Source: a virus
Reading direction: 5' to 3' (one strand)
DNA length: 23,150 nt
IMG/VR virus record: IMGVR_UViG_3300025131_010066
Location: 1 to 23,150 of that record
This document shows positions 14,738 to 21,978 of this stretch, one piece after another. The notes under the pieces are model-generated. The model had not been told where the DNA came from. It worked only from the letters and a program-made list of their open reading frames with translations, and ran no database searches. Position numbers and translations under genes: made by a program. Numbering within the stretch: position 1 is the stretch's first letter; every line of letters starts with the position of its first letter.

Positions 14738-15681
14738 ACCTCAAAAAAATGCTCGCAATACAGAAGAAGTTCTCTGACCAGTTCTTTGATGCATCCAAAC
14801 TATCTGAAGCTGAGAAGATCGAGAGACACAAAACACTCTGCCTGTCGATGCACAGTGAGATAGCCCAGCTGGCCAATACAGTTCACTACCAAGATCACCG
14901 CCCAACCATTTCACCCACCCACCATGCCAACATTCTGTTTGAGACGATGGATGTCTACAGATACTGCTTGTCGATTTTGAACCTGTGGGGCTTCTCGGCC
15001 AAAGATGCAGCCAAGGCATTTGCAGCACGGGATGCTCACCTCAATTCTCGCGGAGAAAAGAGTTTATCTCGCTGGGATGGAAAACCGGTTGTAGTCGTGG
15101 ATGTGGATGATGTTCTGGCCAAGTTCAGGTCCAGATTCTACGATTGGGTTAACATGACTTACAGCTCCGACCTGACCGAGCTATCGCCTGAGTACTTCTT
15201 TACCCGAATCATTGCGGGAAAATCGGGTGACCAATTGCTGGCAGAATTTGTAGCGGCGGGCGAAGTCAGTCAGTTGGAGGTTTGTGAAAATCTACAGTCA
15301 GCTCTACATCACTTGCGAGCTTCTGGATATTGGATTCACATTCTAACCGCCAGACCAGCAGACGAACTGAAGTGTCTTTACGAAACCTACGCCTGGCTAC
15401 TAGATAATGTGGAGTTCGACTCATTGGCCTTGTTCCCAGAGAAGTACATTCATCTGGCTGCAACCGAACCCTACAAACAGGGCAAGGTCATCTGTGCCAT
15501 CGATGACTCACCCAAACATGCAGGAGAGTTGGCCCATCACGGCATCCACACCTTTGTCCCAATGCGAAGTTACAATCAGGCGGTTTGGAATCAAGATAAC
15601 ATCACCACTTTCATGTGGGATGTCGACGATGTTGCCAAGCTGGTCCACGATTTTGTTCGCGAAACAGAACAAAAGAAGTGA
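14734..15681 (+). CDS. Fusion of MazG-like pyrophosphatase and HAD-type nucleotidase
   Basis: A 315-residue two-domain protein. Residues about 30-105 form an all-alpha MazG-like domain (SMHSEIAQLANTVHYQ with E42; LFETMDVYRYCLSIL with E70 and D73). Residues about 117-310 form a HAD phosphatase like 5'(3')-deoxyribonucleotidases: motif I VVVDVDDVLAKF (D123, D125), motif II ILTARPADE (T205), a lysine near 249 and motif IV VICAIDDSPKHAG (D257, D258). Together these could convert a dNTP to dNMP and then to nucleoside, removing a particular nucleotide from the pool. Neither domain looks broken. It overlaps the preceding gene (ATGA). The link to ThyX and a deoxyribosyltransferase downstream supports a role in pyrimidine control. 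The N-terminal assignment is less sure than the HAD domain. Confidence 0.72.
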   Translation: MNLKKMLAIQKKFSDQFFDASKLSEAEKIERHKTLCLSMHSEIAQLANTVHYQDHRPTISPTHHANILFETMDVYRYCLSILNLWGFSAKDAAKAFAARDAHLNSRGEKSLSRWDGKPVVVVDVDDVLAKFRSRFYDWVNMTYSSDLTELSPEYFFTRIIAGKSGDQLLAEFVAAGEVSQLEVCENLQSALHHLRASGYWIHILTARPADELKCLYETYAWLLDNVEFDSLALFPEKYIHLAATEPYKQGKVICAIDDSPKHAGELAHHGIHTFVPMRSYNQAVWNQDNITTFMWDVDDVAKLVHDFVRETEQKK

Positions 15682-15706
15682 TTATTTGATCTACAAGGAC
15701 TATTAT
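15678..15706 (+). promoter_or_regulatory. Weak candidate promoter upstream of the ThyX-like gene
   Basis: GTGATT (15678-15683), a 17-base spacer and TATTAT (15701-15706), in the 61-base gap before the ThyX-like gene. The gap is one of the few real intergenic spaces in this operon. There is no extended -10, so support is modest. Confidence 0.28.
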
Positions 15707-15742
15707 TAGTAGGTTCGGCAACCATACCCACAGGAGAAACCC

Positions 15743-16717
15743 ATGCCAATGAATCGTGATCTGGAGCCGGTTGAGCTTCCGATGAGACTGAAGTTTGACG
15801 AGAAGCCAAAAACTGATTTTCACAACAACCTCCGGGCACTGAAGGTTGAATTAGTTGATGCACCCACAGCGGAACAGGCAAGGAATCTGGCTTGGCATTA
15901 TGTCAAGGCAACTTGGGCGGATGTTCCTGGCGAGGTGGAACCGGAAACTGCAACACCAAAGCTTTTGAGCAAGAACCTGCTGGATGTGATGCAGTATCGT
16001 GCTTTGCCAACTCCGATGGAATGCCTAGGTTTCACTTTCCGGCTGTCCGGCCTATCATTCCAAGAGGTGACCCACATCATCCGCCACCGGGGAGGATCAT
16101 TCGCAGCACAGTGTACCGGCGACCGCGATCTTCGTGATGATGCTGCCTTGATTCCTGAGGCGATTGAGAACTCTCCTGAGTTCCTGTCGAGATACAAGAC
16201 GCTTGTTAAGGAGTCAAAGCAACTCTACGCCGACATGACGGATTCGAAAGATGTGTCAATGATGGATGCCCGGTTGATCCTTCCCAAGTGCATGACGTCA
16301 TTCTACTACATGCGTCTCAACTTGAAGGATCTGCTGGCATTTGTCAAAGCTCGGCAAGACATGCAGATTCAACCCGCTGCTGATAACATCATTGCAGCAC
16401 AGATGGCGATTCAGGCTTGTCTAGCCATCCCAGAGCTTACCCAGGTGTTTGATTTCAATACCCCTGATTGGCATTATATTAAGACATTTCGGATTCAAGA
16501 GGCCAACAGGTGGGTGTCAAGGGGTACCAACCTGTACTATCCCGAGCCGAAGAACGACAAGTTCGACTATCACCCGGATGATACAATCTATCCAGGTCGC
16601 CGAGAAGACATTCGTGGAACAAACCCACCAGACAGTGAAAGCACGTTCACAGAGCTGTGGAATCGTTTGATGAAACAATTTAGCACCCTCAAGACGGGAT
16701 TTGAGAGAGGAAGATAA
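15743..16717 (+). CDS. thyX: ThyX-like flavin-dependent thymidylate synthase with altered signature
   Basis: A 324-residue member of the ThyX family, which methylates dUMP using FAD, NADPH and methylenetetrahydrofolate. FRLSGLSFQEVTHIIRHRGG (RHR at 114-116) continues SFAAQCTGDR. The usual signature is RHRxxSxNEQSxRY; here the NEQS segment reads AAQC, so the normally conserved Ser is Cys124 and Asn/Glu are Ala. The substrate-binding end is better kept: DARLILPKCMTSFYYMRLNL and LLAFVKARQDMQ. It has an N-terminal extension of about 75 residues and a C-terminal tail. AGGAG 15732-15736 supports the start. Options are an active divergent ThyX or an enzyme with changed substrate or one-carbon chemistry. 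Confidence 0.78.
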   Translation: MPMNRDLEPVELPMRLKFDEKPKTDFHNNLRALKVELVDAPTAEQARNLAWHYVKATWADVPGEVEPETATPKLLSKNLLDVMQYRALPTPMECLGFTFRLSGLSFQEVTHIIRHRGGSFAAQCTGDRDLRDDAALIPEAIENSPEFLSRYKTLVKESKQLYADMTDSKDVSMMDARLILPKCMTSFYYMRLNLKDLLAFVKARQDMQIQPAADNIIAAQMAIQACLAIPELTQVFDFNTPDWHYIKTFRIQEANRWVSRGTNLYYPEPKNDKFDYHPDDTIYPGRREDIRGTNPPDSESTFTELWNRLMKQFSTLKTGFERGR

Positions 16718-17172
16718 TGAGAAAGACAAGAGTTTACCTGGCATCCGGATGGTTCAATCCGACGCAGGCAGCAGAATTGGACCGGTTGGAAAAGATTTTC
16801 GATGCCCGTGAAAAGTGGATCAAGCTGAGCAGCCCACGACGAATCTTCGTGTGCCCACCGAGTGCACCTAAGGAGACACAGGATGCTACATTCTTTGGAA
16901 ACCTTGAGCACATCGACCGGGCGGATTTCCTGTTGGTGAACACTCGGGACAAGGACATTGGAACGATTTGGGAGGCAGGTTATGCCTACGCCAACAAGAG
17001 GCCCATCGTTTACTTCTGTGCCGGCCTTCCGAAAGGCGCCAAGTTCAATCTGATGCTGGCTCGAAGCGGGGTCAAGGTTTGCACATCGTTCGAAGAGCTT
17101 GAGGATTACCTGGATCGATGTCACAAAGAAGGCGATCTGTTGTCCGAGCCCTACACTGATGCAATCGAATGA
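16717..17172 (+). CDS. Nucleoside 2-deoxyribosyltransferase-like protein
   Basis: A 151-residue protein of the NDT family, which transfers or hydrolyses the base of deoxyribonucleosides or deoxyribonucleotides. RVYLASGWFNPTQAAELDRL is the N-terminal strand and helix; FGNLEHIDRADFLLVNTRDK then GTIWEAGYAYANKRPIVYF carry the conserved Asn, Asp70 and the nucleophile Glu86. Length is typical. It overlaps ThyX by TAATG. In this context it may salvage bases or remove a non-canonical deoxynucleotide such as dUMP or a modified dNMP; the substrate cannot be read from sequence. Confidence 0.8.
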   Translation: MRKTRVYLASGWFNPTQAAELDRLEKIFDAREKWIKLSSPRRIFVCPPSAPKETQDATFFGNLEHIDRADFLLVNTRDKDIGTIWEAGYAYANKRPIVYFCAGLPKGAKFNLMLARSGVKVCTSFEELEDYLDRCHKEGDLLSEPYTDAIE

Positions 17173-17177
17173 TTTCA

Positions 17178-17206
17178 TGTAATAGACTCCAGAATGTGGT
17201 ATAATG
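17178..17206 (+). promoter_or_regulatory. Promoter element related to the 8987/9188 repeats
   Basis: ATGTAA (17177-17182), a 17-base spacer ending TGTGG, TATAAT (17200-17205) and G. The -35-like box and spacing match the two repeats near 9 kb, while most of the spacer differs. It drives the gene at 17227 with a short leader. An in-frame GTG at 17194 lies inside this promoter and is not a credible start. Confidence 0.55.
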
Positions 17207-17226
17207 ACTATGTTGTGGAGGCTATA

Positions 17227-17406
17227 ATGACAATCTATCGTAATAAACGTGACGGAAAACTCTACATCCTTTCCCATAACAAACCACCATGCTACACGGG
17301 CAGCTGGCTTGAGTTTGCCCCTTACCGGCCGGGAAACACTTTCCCGAAATGGAAAAAGATTCCTCATGGTAAGGAAAGTGATTTCATCCCAGTAGGAGTT
17401 CGATAA
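17227..17406 (+). CDS. Small hypothetical phage protein
   Basis: A 59-residue basic protein (MTIYRNKRDGKLYILSHNKP onward), with GGAGG 17217-17221 five bases before ATG. It has aromatic residues throughout and a compact beta-rich look with a C-terminal ESDFIPVGVR. I recognise no named family. The start 33 bases further upstream is rejected because it lies in the promoter. It ends in the TAATG overlap with the next gene. Confidence 0.6.
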   Translation: MTIYRNKRDGKLYILSHNKPPCYTGSWLEFAPYRPGNTFPKWKKIPHGKESDFIPVGVR

Positions 17407-17963
17407 TGAAAAAGTTCGCAATCAGTGATTTCGTTCGACGTCAAACCCCAGGCAGCCGATTCAGCCATTTTGAAGGAACCGACATGTGCCTTCTTCGCCG
17501 GGTTGCTTACAACTTTCGGGATGCTGAGCCGGGATATCGTGATGGTGTTCTGGTAGTTCCAATTTCCAACATGGAGGGGTTTTTCGCCGGTGTATGTAAG
17601 CTAAAGTCCGGTGATAAACTGGCTGGCAACTTCATTCCACGCCGGGATGGTGAGGACCCCCGAAAGAACACGTGTGTCATTGGAGGCAAGAAGGAACCCG
17701 CCAAAAAGGTGAACGTCATCCTCTACCACCGCGATGTTCTTGGCGAGCAGCCGGATCATGTTTCACTGGCAGAATGGGAGATCGTTTCCATCAATTGCTC
17801 CCCTGTGGAAGGCGATATGCCAATTGATCCCATCACTCTGCTTCACAACCACTTCGGAAGCACCGGTGGAACCGCAACGGGAATGAGCGATTCAGAGCTG
17901 GTTGCACAGCTTCGAGAATCATTCGAGTGGTGGAAAGACAAGGCATTTGTGGAAGGTGAATAA
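17406..17963 (+). CDS. Probable DUF3228-family protein of unknown function
   Basis: A 185-residue protein beginning MKKFAISDFVRRQ. The C-terminal block DPITLLHNHFGSTGGTATGM followed by LRESFEWWKDKAF resembles what I recall of DUF3228, whose members carry an NHFxxxGGTxTxM segment and a final helix with W/Y-x-DKA. The middle includes VPISNMEGFFAGVCKLKSGD and EWEIVSINCSPVEG. No catalytic residues are known to me for this family. TAATG overlaps on both sides place it in the same operon as its small neighbours. The family assignment is from memory of the pattern. Confidence 0.6.
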   Translation: MKKFAISDFVRRQTPGSRFSHFEGTDMCLLRRVAYNFRDAEPGYRDGVLVVPISNMEGFFAGVCKLKSGDKLAGNFIPRRDGEDPRKNTCVIGGKKEPAKKVNVILYHRDVLGEQPDHVSLAEWEIVSINCSPVEGDMPIDPITLLHNHFGSTGGTATGMSDSELVAQLRESFEWWKDKAFVEGE

Positions 17964-18046
17964 TGGCTGAGATGATTGCGGTATTCTGCCTCCTAGTTCT
18001 GGGGCAGTTTACGTCTCTATATTACGCGCATCGAAATGACCCATAA
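17963..18046 (+). CDS. 27-residue single-pass membrane peptide
   Basis: A short frame from ATG 17963, overlapping the previous stop as TAATG, encodes MAEMIAVFCLLVLGQFTSLY then YAHRNDP. Residues about 4-20 are a plausible transmembrane helix with a short polar C-terminus. Its coupling to the upstream gene (GAAGGTGAA just before the start) supports translation. Phage micro-proteins of this kind can be inner-membrane peptides; no specific role can be assigned. Confidence 0.45.
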   Translation: MAEMIAVFCLLVLGQFTSLYYAHRNDP

Positions 18047-18350
18047 CGTCGTATGGCAAGAGTGAGCATGAAATTAGGCAAACTTTGCCAGAATACTCCT
18101 TCTCAAGGGGCAGAAATATGAATATGAACCTCGAAGTTTCCAACTTGATGAAACAACATCATACACGCCTGATTTCAAAGTAGGGGAGATGTATTATGAA
18201 ATCAAGGGATACATGACAAAAAAAGCTAAACGAAAAATTGATATGTTTCGAAAGCTCCATCCGGACATTTCTCTTGTAATTGTAGATGGAAATGAATATG
18301 ATAATTTAAGAACAGAGTTTCAAGAACTCATACTCTGGGAAGGAAAGTAA
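18043..18350 (+). pseudogene. Frameshifted PD-(D/E)XK endonuclease gene
   Basis: A long frame 18078-18350 has no start codon near its 5' end yet encodes a recognisable nuclease: ANFARILLLKGQKYEYEPRS, then SYTPDFKVGEMYYEIKGYMT, then KKAKRKIDMFRKLHPD. PD-x8-9-ExK is the restriction-fold catalytic motif, and ExKGY followed by KxKIxxF is typical of phage-associated endonucleases of this type. Just upstream in another frame, TSYGKSEHE (18046-18072) is the expected N-terminal part; in relatives the order is GKSxxEANFAR. Five extra bases (18073-18077, ATTAG) separate the pieces. No start codon serves the upstream piece either. It is therefore probably a decayed homing endonuclease beside the polymerase gene. 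Confidence 0.65.
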
Positions 18351-18354
18351 CATT

Positions 18355-18447
18355 ATGACTACACAAAAGGAGGCCCACGGGGCACTTGGGTGTATGCGGG
18401 AACCGAAGCGATTCGCCAGCCTGCATTCTCACTCAGGTGCCTCGTGA
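18355..18447 (+). CDS. N-terminal segment of DNA polymerase III alpha ending at an in-frame TGA
   Basis: From ATG 18355 (AAGGA ten bases upstream; ATG 18394 is an alternative) a 30-codon frame encodes MTTQKEAHGALGCMREPKRF then ASLHSHSGAS and stops at TGA 18445-18447. FASLHSHSGAS is the first metal-binding motif of the PHP domain (canonical form F-x-HLHxHSxYSxxDG). The downstream frame is the same one and resumes with STWDGLGYP, the continuation of that motif. So this is the missing front of the polymerase gene, cut off by the stop discussed at 18442-18456. A strong AAGGAGG at 18367-18373 lies inside it with no start codon at proper spacing. Confidence 0.6.
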   Translation: MTTQKEAHGALGCMREPKRFASLHSHSGAS

Positions 18448-18456
18448 CCTAAATCG
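18442..18456 (+). other. Candidate translational-bypass (or stop-readthrough) site in the polymerase gene
   Basis: The sequence is TCG TGA CCT AAA TCG, all in the frame of the polymerase. Deleting nine bases so that one TCG remains gives HSHSGAS-TWDGLG, which matches the PHP motif HxHSxxSxxDG with exact spacing. Identical take-off and landing codons with a stop immediately after take-off is the hallmark of T4 gene 60 bypassing. A 6-bp hairpin with one bulge (18466-18472 with 18478-18483) begins ten bases after the landing codon. UGA followed by C is also a leaky stop context; readthrough would insert three extra residues. Confidence 0.45.
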
Positions 18457-18468
18457 ACTTGGGATGGC

Positions 18469-21400
18469 TTGGGATATCCAGCCGAGCATATTGATTTCGT
18501 TACAAGTGAAGAGCAGGGGATGGACGCCTGGTCATTGACTGATCATGGTAACGGGAATGGCTTGGCGCATGCCCATGTTCACGCCAAGAAGATTCAGGCA
18601 TCAGGGAAAAAGTATCGGCAGCTTTACGGCGTCGAGTTTTATTTCGTACCGTCCCTGGAAGAGTGGAAACACCAATACGAAAATCGGAACGAGGAATCCA
18701 AGAAGAGGAAATCCGCCAATCCAACATCAGAGGAGGATCAGGGCGGGTTCACCATTGAGGATGAGTCTGAGACCAAGAGCTCTGGAAAACCCGAGTGGAA
18801 GAAGTATCATCACTTGATTGTTGTTGCCAAAAACCGTAAAGGCCTTGGTAACCTATTTCACTTGGTCAAACGATCCTACAAGGAGGGATTCTATCGATTC
18901 CCGCGTATTGACTACAAGATGCTAAAGGAGCACTGTGAAGGCTTGATTGTTTCGACGGCTTGTATTGGTGGCCGGCCAAGCGCTATCATTTACGAAGAGT
19001 TCCCAGATGTCAAATTCATGGATTTGAATCCCGGATTATTGACCGGCCCTGAAGCTGAGAATCATGTTCGAAATATCAACAACCGACTCGAGAACATGGT
19101 GGATCAGTTTGTTGATGCTGTGGGCAAGGATAACTTCTTCCTGGAGATGCAGTTCCATGATCTGCCAGCCCAGCACTTGACCAACAAGTGTTTGCTTGAG
19201 CTGGCTAAGAAAACTGGTGTCCCACTTATCGCCACACCTGATTCTCATTTTCCATCACCTGAAAGATGGGAGGCTCGGGAGCTCTACAAGAAGCTGGGTT
19301 GGATGAAATCCAAACCTGAGGGGCAGATTCTTCCCAAGAAAGAAGACATGAAAACAATGCTGTACCCAAAGAATGCGTCCCAAATGTGGGGAGAGTTCAA
19401 GAAAGGGTATGAATTGTATGACTTCTATGAGGGGTACGAGGATACGGTTCGTGATTCCATTGAGAGAACACACGATATCGCATGGGAGCAGTGTGAGGAC
19501 ACATGGATCGATCAGTCAGCCAAATTGCCACGTTACGATACTGCCGATAGCACAGCATTCCAAAAGCTTGCAGCTCTGGTTAAGAAAGGTCTGATTCAGG
19601 AGGGGCTGTCTGACAAGCCCGAGTATGTTGAACGTGCCAAAATGGAGTTGGGCGACATCAAGTACTTGGGTCACGAATCTTACTTCTTGGCGATGTTTGA
19701 CATCTTCAACAAAGCCAAGGATCACACATTGCTGGGGCCGGCCCGTGGTTCCGGTGGCGGCTCATTGGTGAACTTCCTACTGGGAATTACGCAGATGGAC
19801 CCGATTCTCCATGAGCTGTTGTGGAGTCGATTCCTTCATCGAGACAAAGCCGGATGGCCTGATATTGATACTGATGCTGGAGATCGGGATGCGTTGATTA
19901 CAGCAGCTCGTGAATTGTTTGGTGATGATTCAGTAATTCCAGTTAGCAATTTCAATACTTTGAAGCTGAAGTCTCTCATCAAAGATATCTCCAAGTTCTA
20001 TGGGGTTCCTTTTGATGAGGTCAATAAGCTAACTGGGCCTCTACAAGATGAAGTGATGCGGGCAGCATACGATGGGTCAACTGAGAAGTCGGTGTATGTC
20101 CTGACACACGAAGATTGCATGAAGCATTCCCAGGCGTATCGTGATTTCATGCTTCGCTATCCCGAGGTTGGCAAGCATGTTGAAACACTCTTCATGGAGA
20201 ATCGCTCAATTGGTCGCCATGCAGGCGGAGTTATTGTAGCACCAGCTGATGTGCTTGAAAGAACAATGCCATTGATTGGGGTGCGAGGAGAACTGCAGAC
20301 ACCCTGGACAGAAGGAATGAATTTCCGAACTCTGGAACCAAACGGGTTCTTGAAGTTTGATTTCCTCGGCCTGACACTTCTCAAGGATGTGGAGAATTGC
20401 ATCTATCGAATTCTCAAAAAGGACGGGAATCCCAATCCAACATTTCTTGATGCACGGAACTTCTTTGATGAGCATCTAAACTGTCGCTATAACGAGATGG
20501 ATGATCTTGGCGTGTGGAAGCATGTTTACGAAGATGGAAAAATGACCGGTGTATTCCAATTCACTGCAGCCGGAGCTCGAAACTTCTGCCTGGATGTGAA
20601 GCCCACCGATATCACAGAACTGGCAGCCATCACAGCAATCTATCGGCCAGGCCCGCTGAAAGCAAATGTGCATCGGAAGTATGTGAAGGCAAAACTGAAT
20701 AGGGAAGACATTGTTTATGATCATCCTATCATTGAAAAGATTCTGGGACCGACATGTGGGTTTGTTGTATTCCAGGAGCAATTCATGCAGCTGGCCATTG
20801 AATTGTCAGGATTCTCTCCTGGTGAGTCAGATAAGCTTCGAAAGACACTGGTCAAGAAATCTCTTGATTCAATCGGTGGAAAGCAGAATGAGCGTGAGGT
20901 GGCAAAGAAGAAGTTCATCGAAGGTGCCTTCAAGCTGAATCAGGTTGATAAGGGAATTTCAACCAAGCTCTGGGAAACCATTGAGGCATTTGCTGCCTAT
21001 GGATTCAACAAATCCCACGCCCTGGCTTATGCCATTGACTCCTACTACGCTGCATGGATGCACACTCACTATGAGGAGGAGTGGCTGGCAACAGTTCTTC
21101 AGTCGGAAAACAACAACGGAAAGGCTTTGACAAAGGCAATTGCCGAGATCAAGTCCTATGGGTTTGAGTTCTCCCAAATCGATGTGAATTACTCAGGCGA
21201 GTCCTGGGCATTCTCTCCAAAGATTGGAGCTTTCGTTCCTCCTCTATCTGCAGTAAAGGGAATCGGTGGCGCAGCCATGGATGAAATTGTCCAGATGCGT
21301 CCATATACTTCTCTCATAGACATGTTCTATGATGAGGATGGAGCCTGGAAGCATAGCAAGATGAACAAAACTTGCTTGTCTTCTTTGTGCAAGATTGAAG

Positions 21401-21978
21401 CCCTGGGTTCATTGCTGGAATTTGAAAGGGGAGAAATCTTCAATCATCGTCAGCTCTTTGAAGGATTGCACTTTGAGAAGAATTATGAATTCTTGCGGAG
21501 AGGAATTTTTGGAAAGACAAAAACTCAGGTCAAGAAGATTCGAAAACTAGGTGAGGAGCCCGAGATCTTTATTCACAAGATCTTGAAGGACTTTGCTGAC
21601 ACAGAAGATTGGACACGGATTGAGAAAGTCGACATGGCATTTGAGATGACATCAACTGTCGATGGTGGGCTATTATTTCCGGACAAACTGATGAAAAGGA
21701 TCGAGGAAAAGAACATCACGTCAATTCATGATATCCGTCCTGGAACATCCGGTGTGGGTTGGTTTGTAATCACTGACGTCATCAAGAAAAAAACCAAGAA
21801 CAACAAACCGTTCTATCGTCTCAAAGTGACTGATAACGATAATCAGGTAGGGTGGCTTCGAGTCTGGGGCGGAATGCAAAGGGATCCCGAGAAATACACC
21901 CTGTGGATGGCACACGCATCTCATGATGCTGGATGGGGAATGTCAACATCAGTCGCCAAGCTTCGGAGGGTTGCATGA
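18469..21978 (+). CDS. dnaE: DNA polymerase III alpha subunit (C-family replicative polymerase)
   Basis: The 1169-residue frame from TTG 18469 holds nearly all of a C-family polymerase. The rest of the PHP domain includes MDAWSLTDHGNGNG (18-31) and LIATPDSHFPS. Palm motifs are GPARGSGGGSLVN (423-435), GWPDIDTDAGDRD (D465, D467) and LKFDFLGL (D631). GVFQFTAAGARNF, AIYRPGPL, VFQEQFMQLA and YGFNKSHALAYA (844-855) follow in the usual order, then a helix-hairpin-helix and a C-terminal OB fold (about 1097-1150, GWFVITDVIKK). The catalytic triad is complete. The TTG has poor ribosome-binding support and would lack the first PHP motif, which is encoded upstream in the same frame across a TGA; the joined protein would be 1203 residues from ATG 18355. 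A T4-like phage would normally use a B-family polymerase. Confidence 0.9.
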   Translation: MGYPAEHIDFVTSEEQGMDAWSLTDHGNGNGLAHAHVHAKKIQASGKKYRQLYGVEFYFVPSLEEWKHQYENRNEESKKRKSANPTSEEDQGGFTIEDESETKSSGKPEWKKYHHLIVVAKNRKGLGNLFHLVKRSYKEGFYRFPRIDYKMLKEHCEGLIVSTACIGGRPSAIIYEEFPDVKFMDLNPGLLTGPEAENHVRNINNRLENMVDQFVDAVGKDNFFLEMQFHDLPAQHLTNKCLLELAKKTGVPLIATPDSHFPSPERWEARELYKKLGWMKSKPEGQILPKKEDMKTMLYPKNASQMWGEFKKGYELYDFYEGYEDTVRDSIERTHDIAWEQCEDTWIDQSAKLPRYDTADSTAFQKLAALVKKGLIQEGLSDKPEYVERAKMELGDIKYLGHESYFLAMFDIFNKAKDHTLLGPARGSGGGSLVNFLLGITQMDPILHELLWSRFLHRDKAGWPDIDTDAGDRDALITAARELFGDDSVIPVSNFNTLKLKSLIKDISKFYGVPFDEVNKLTGPLQDEVMRAAYDGSTEKSVYVLTHEDCMKHSQAYRDFMLRYPEVGKHVETLFMENRSIGRHAGGVIVAPADVLERTMPLIGVRGELQTPWTEGMNFRTLEPNGFLKFDFLGLTLLKDVENCIYRILKKDGNPNPTFLDARNFFDEHLNCRYNEMDDLGVWKHVYEDGKMTGVFQFTAAGARNFCLDVKPTDITELAAITAIYRPGPLKANVHRKYVKAKLNREDIVYDHPIIEKILGPTCGFVVFQEQFMQLAIELSGFSPGESDKLRKTLVKKSLDSIGGKQNEREVAKKKFIEGAFKLNQVDKGISTKLWETIEAFAAYGFNKSHALAYAIDSYYAAWMHTHYEEEWLATVLQSENNNGKALTKAIAEIKSYGFEFSQIDVNYSGESWAFSPKIGAFVPPLSAVKGIGGAAMDEIVQMRPYTSLIDMFYDEDGAWKHSKMNKTCLSSLCKIEALGSLLEFERGEIFNHRQLFEGLHFEKNYEFLRRGIFGKTKTQVKKIRKLGEEPEIFIHKILKDFADTEDWTRIEKVDMAFEMTSTVDGGLLFPDKLMKRIEEKNITSIHDIRPGTSGVGWFVITDVIKKKTKNNKPFYRLKVTDNDNQVGWLRVWGGMQRDPEKYTLWMAHASHDAGWGMSTSVAKLRRVA

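Noticed and set aside
16588-17421. A 277-codon open frame on the minus strand
   Set aside because: It runs antisense across three well-supported + strand genes (ThyX, deoxyribosyltransferase and the gene at 17227). It has no ribosome-binding site and low-complexity, cysteine-rich content typical of a shadow frame.
18390-18453. GTG 18390 short frame overlapping the polymerase front
   Set aside because: Only 20 codons ending at TAA 18450-18452, with no motif. The overlapping frame carries the PHP motif.
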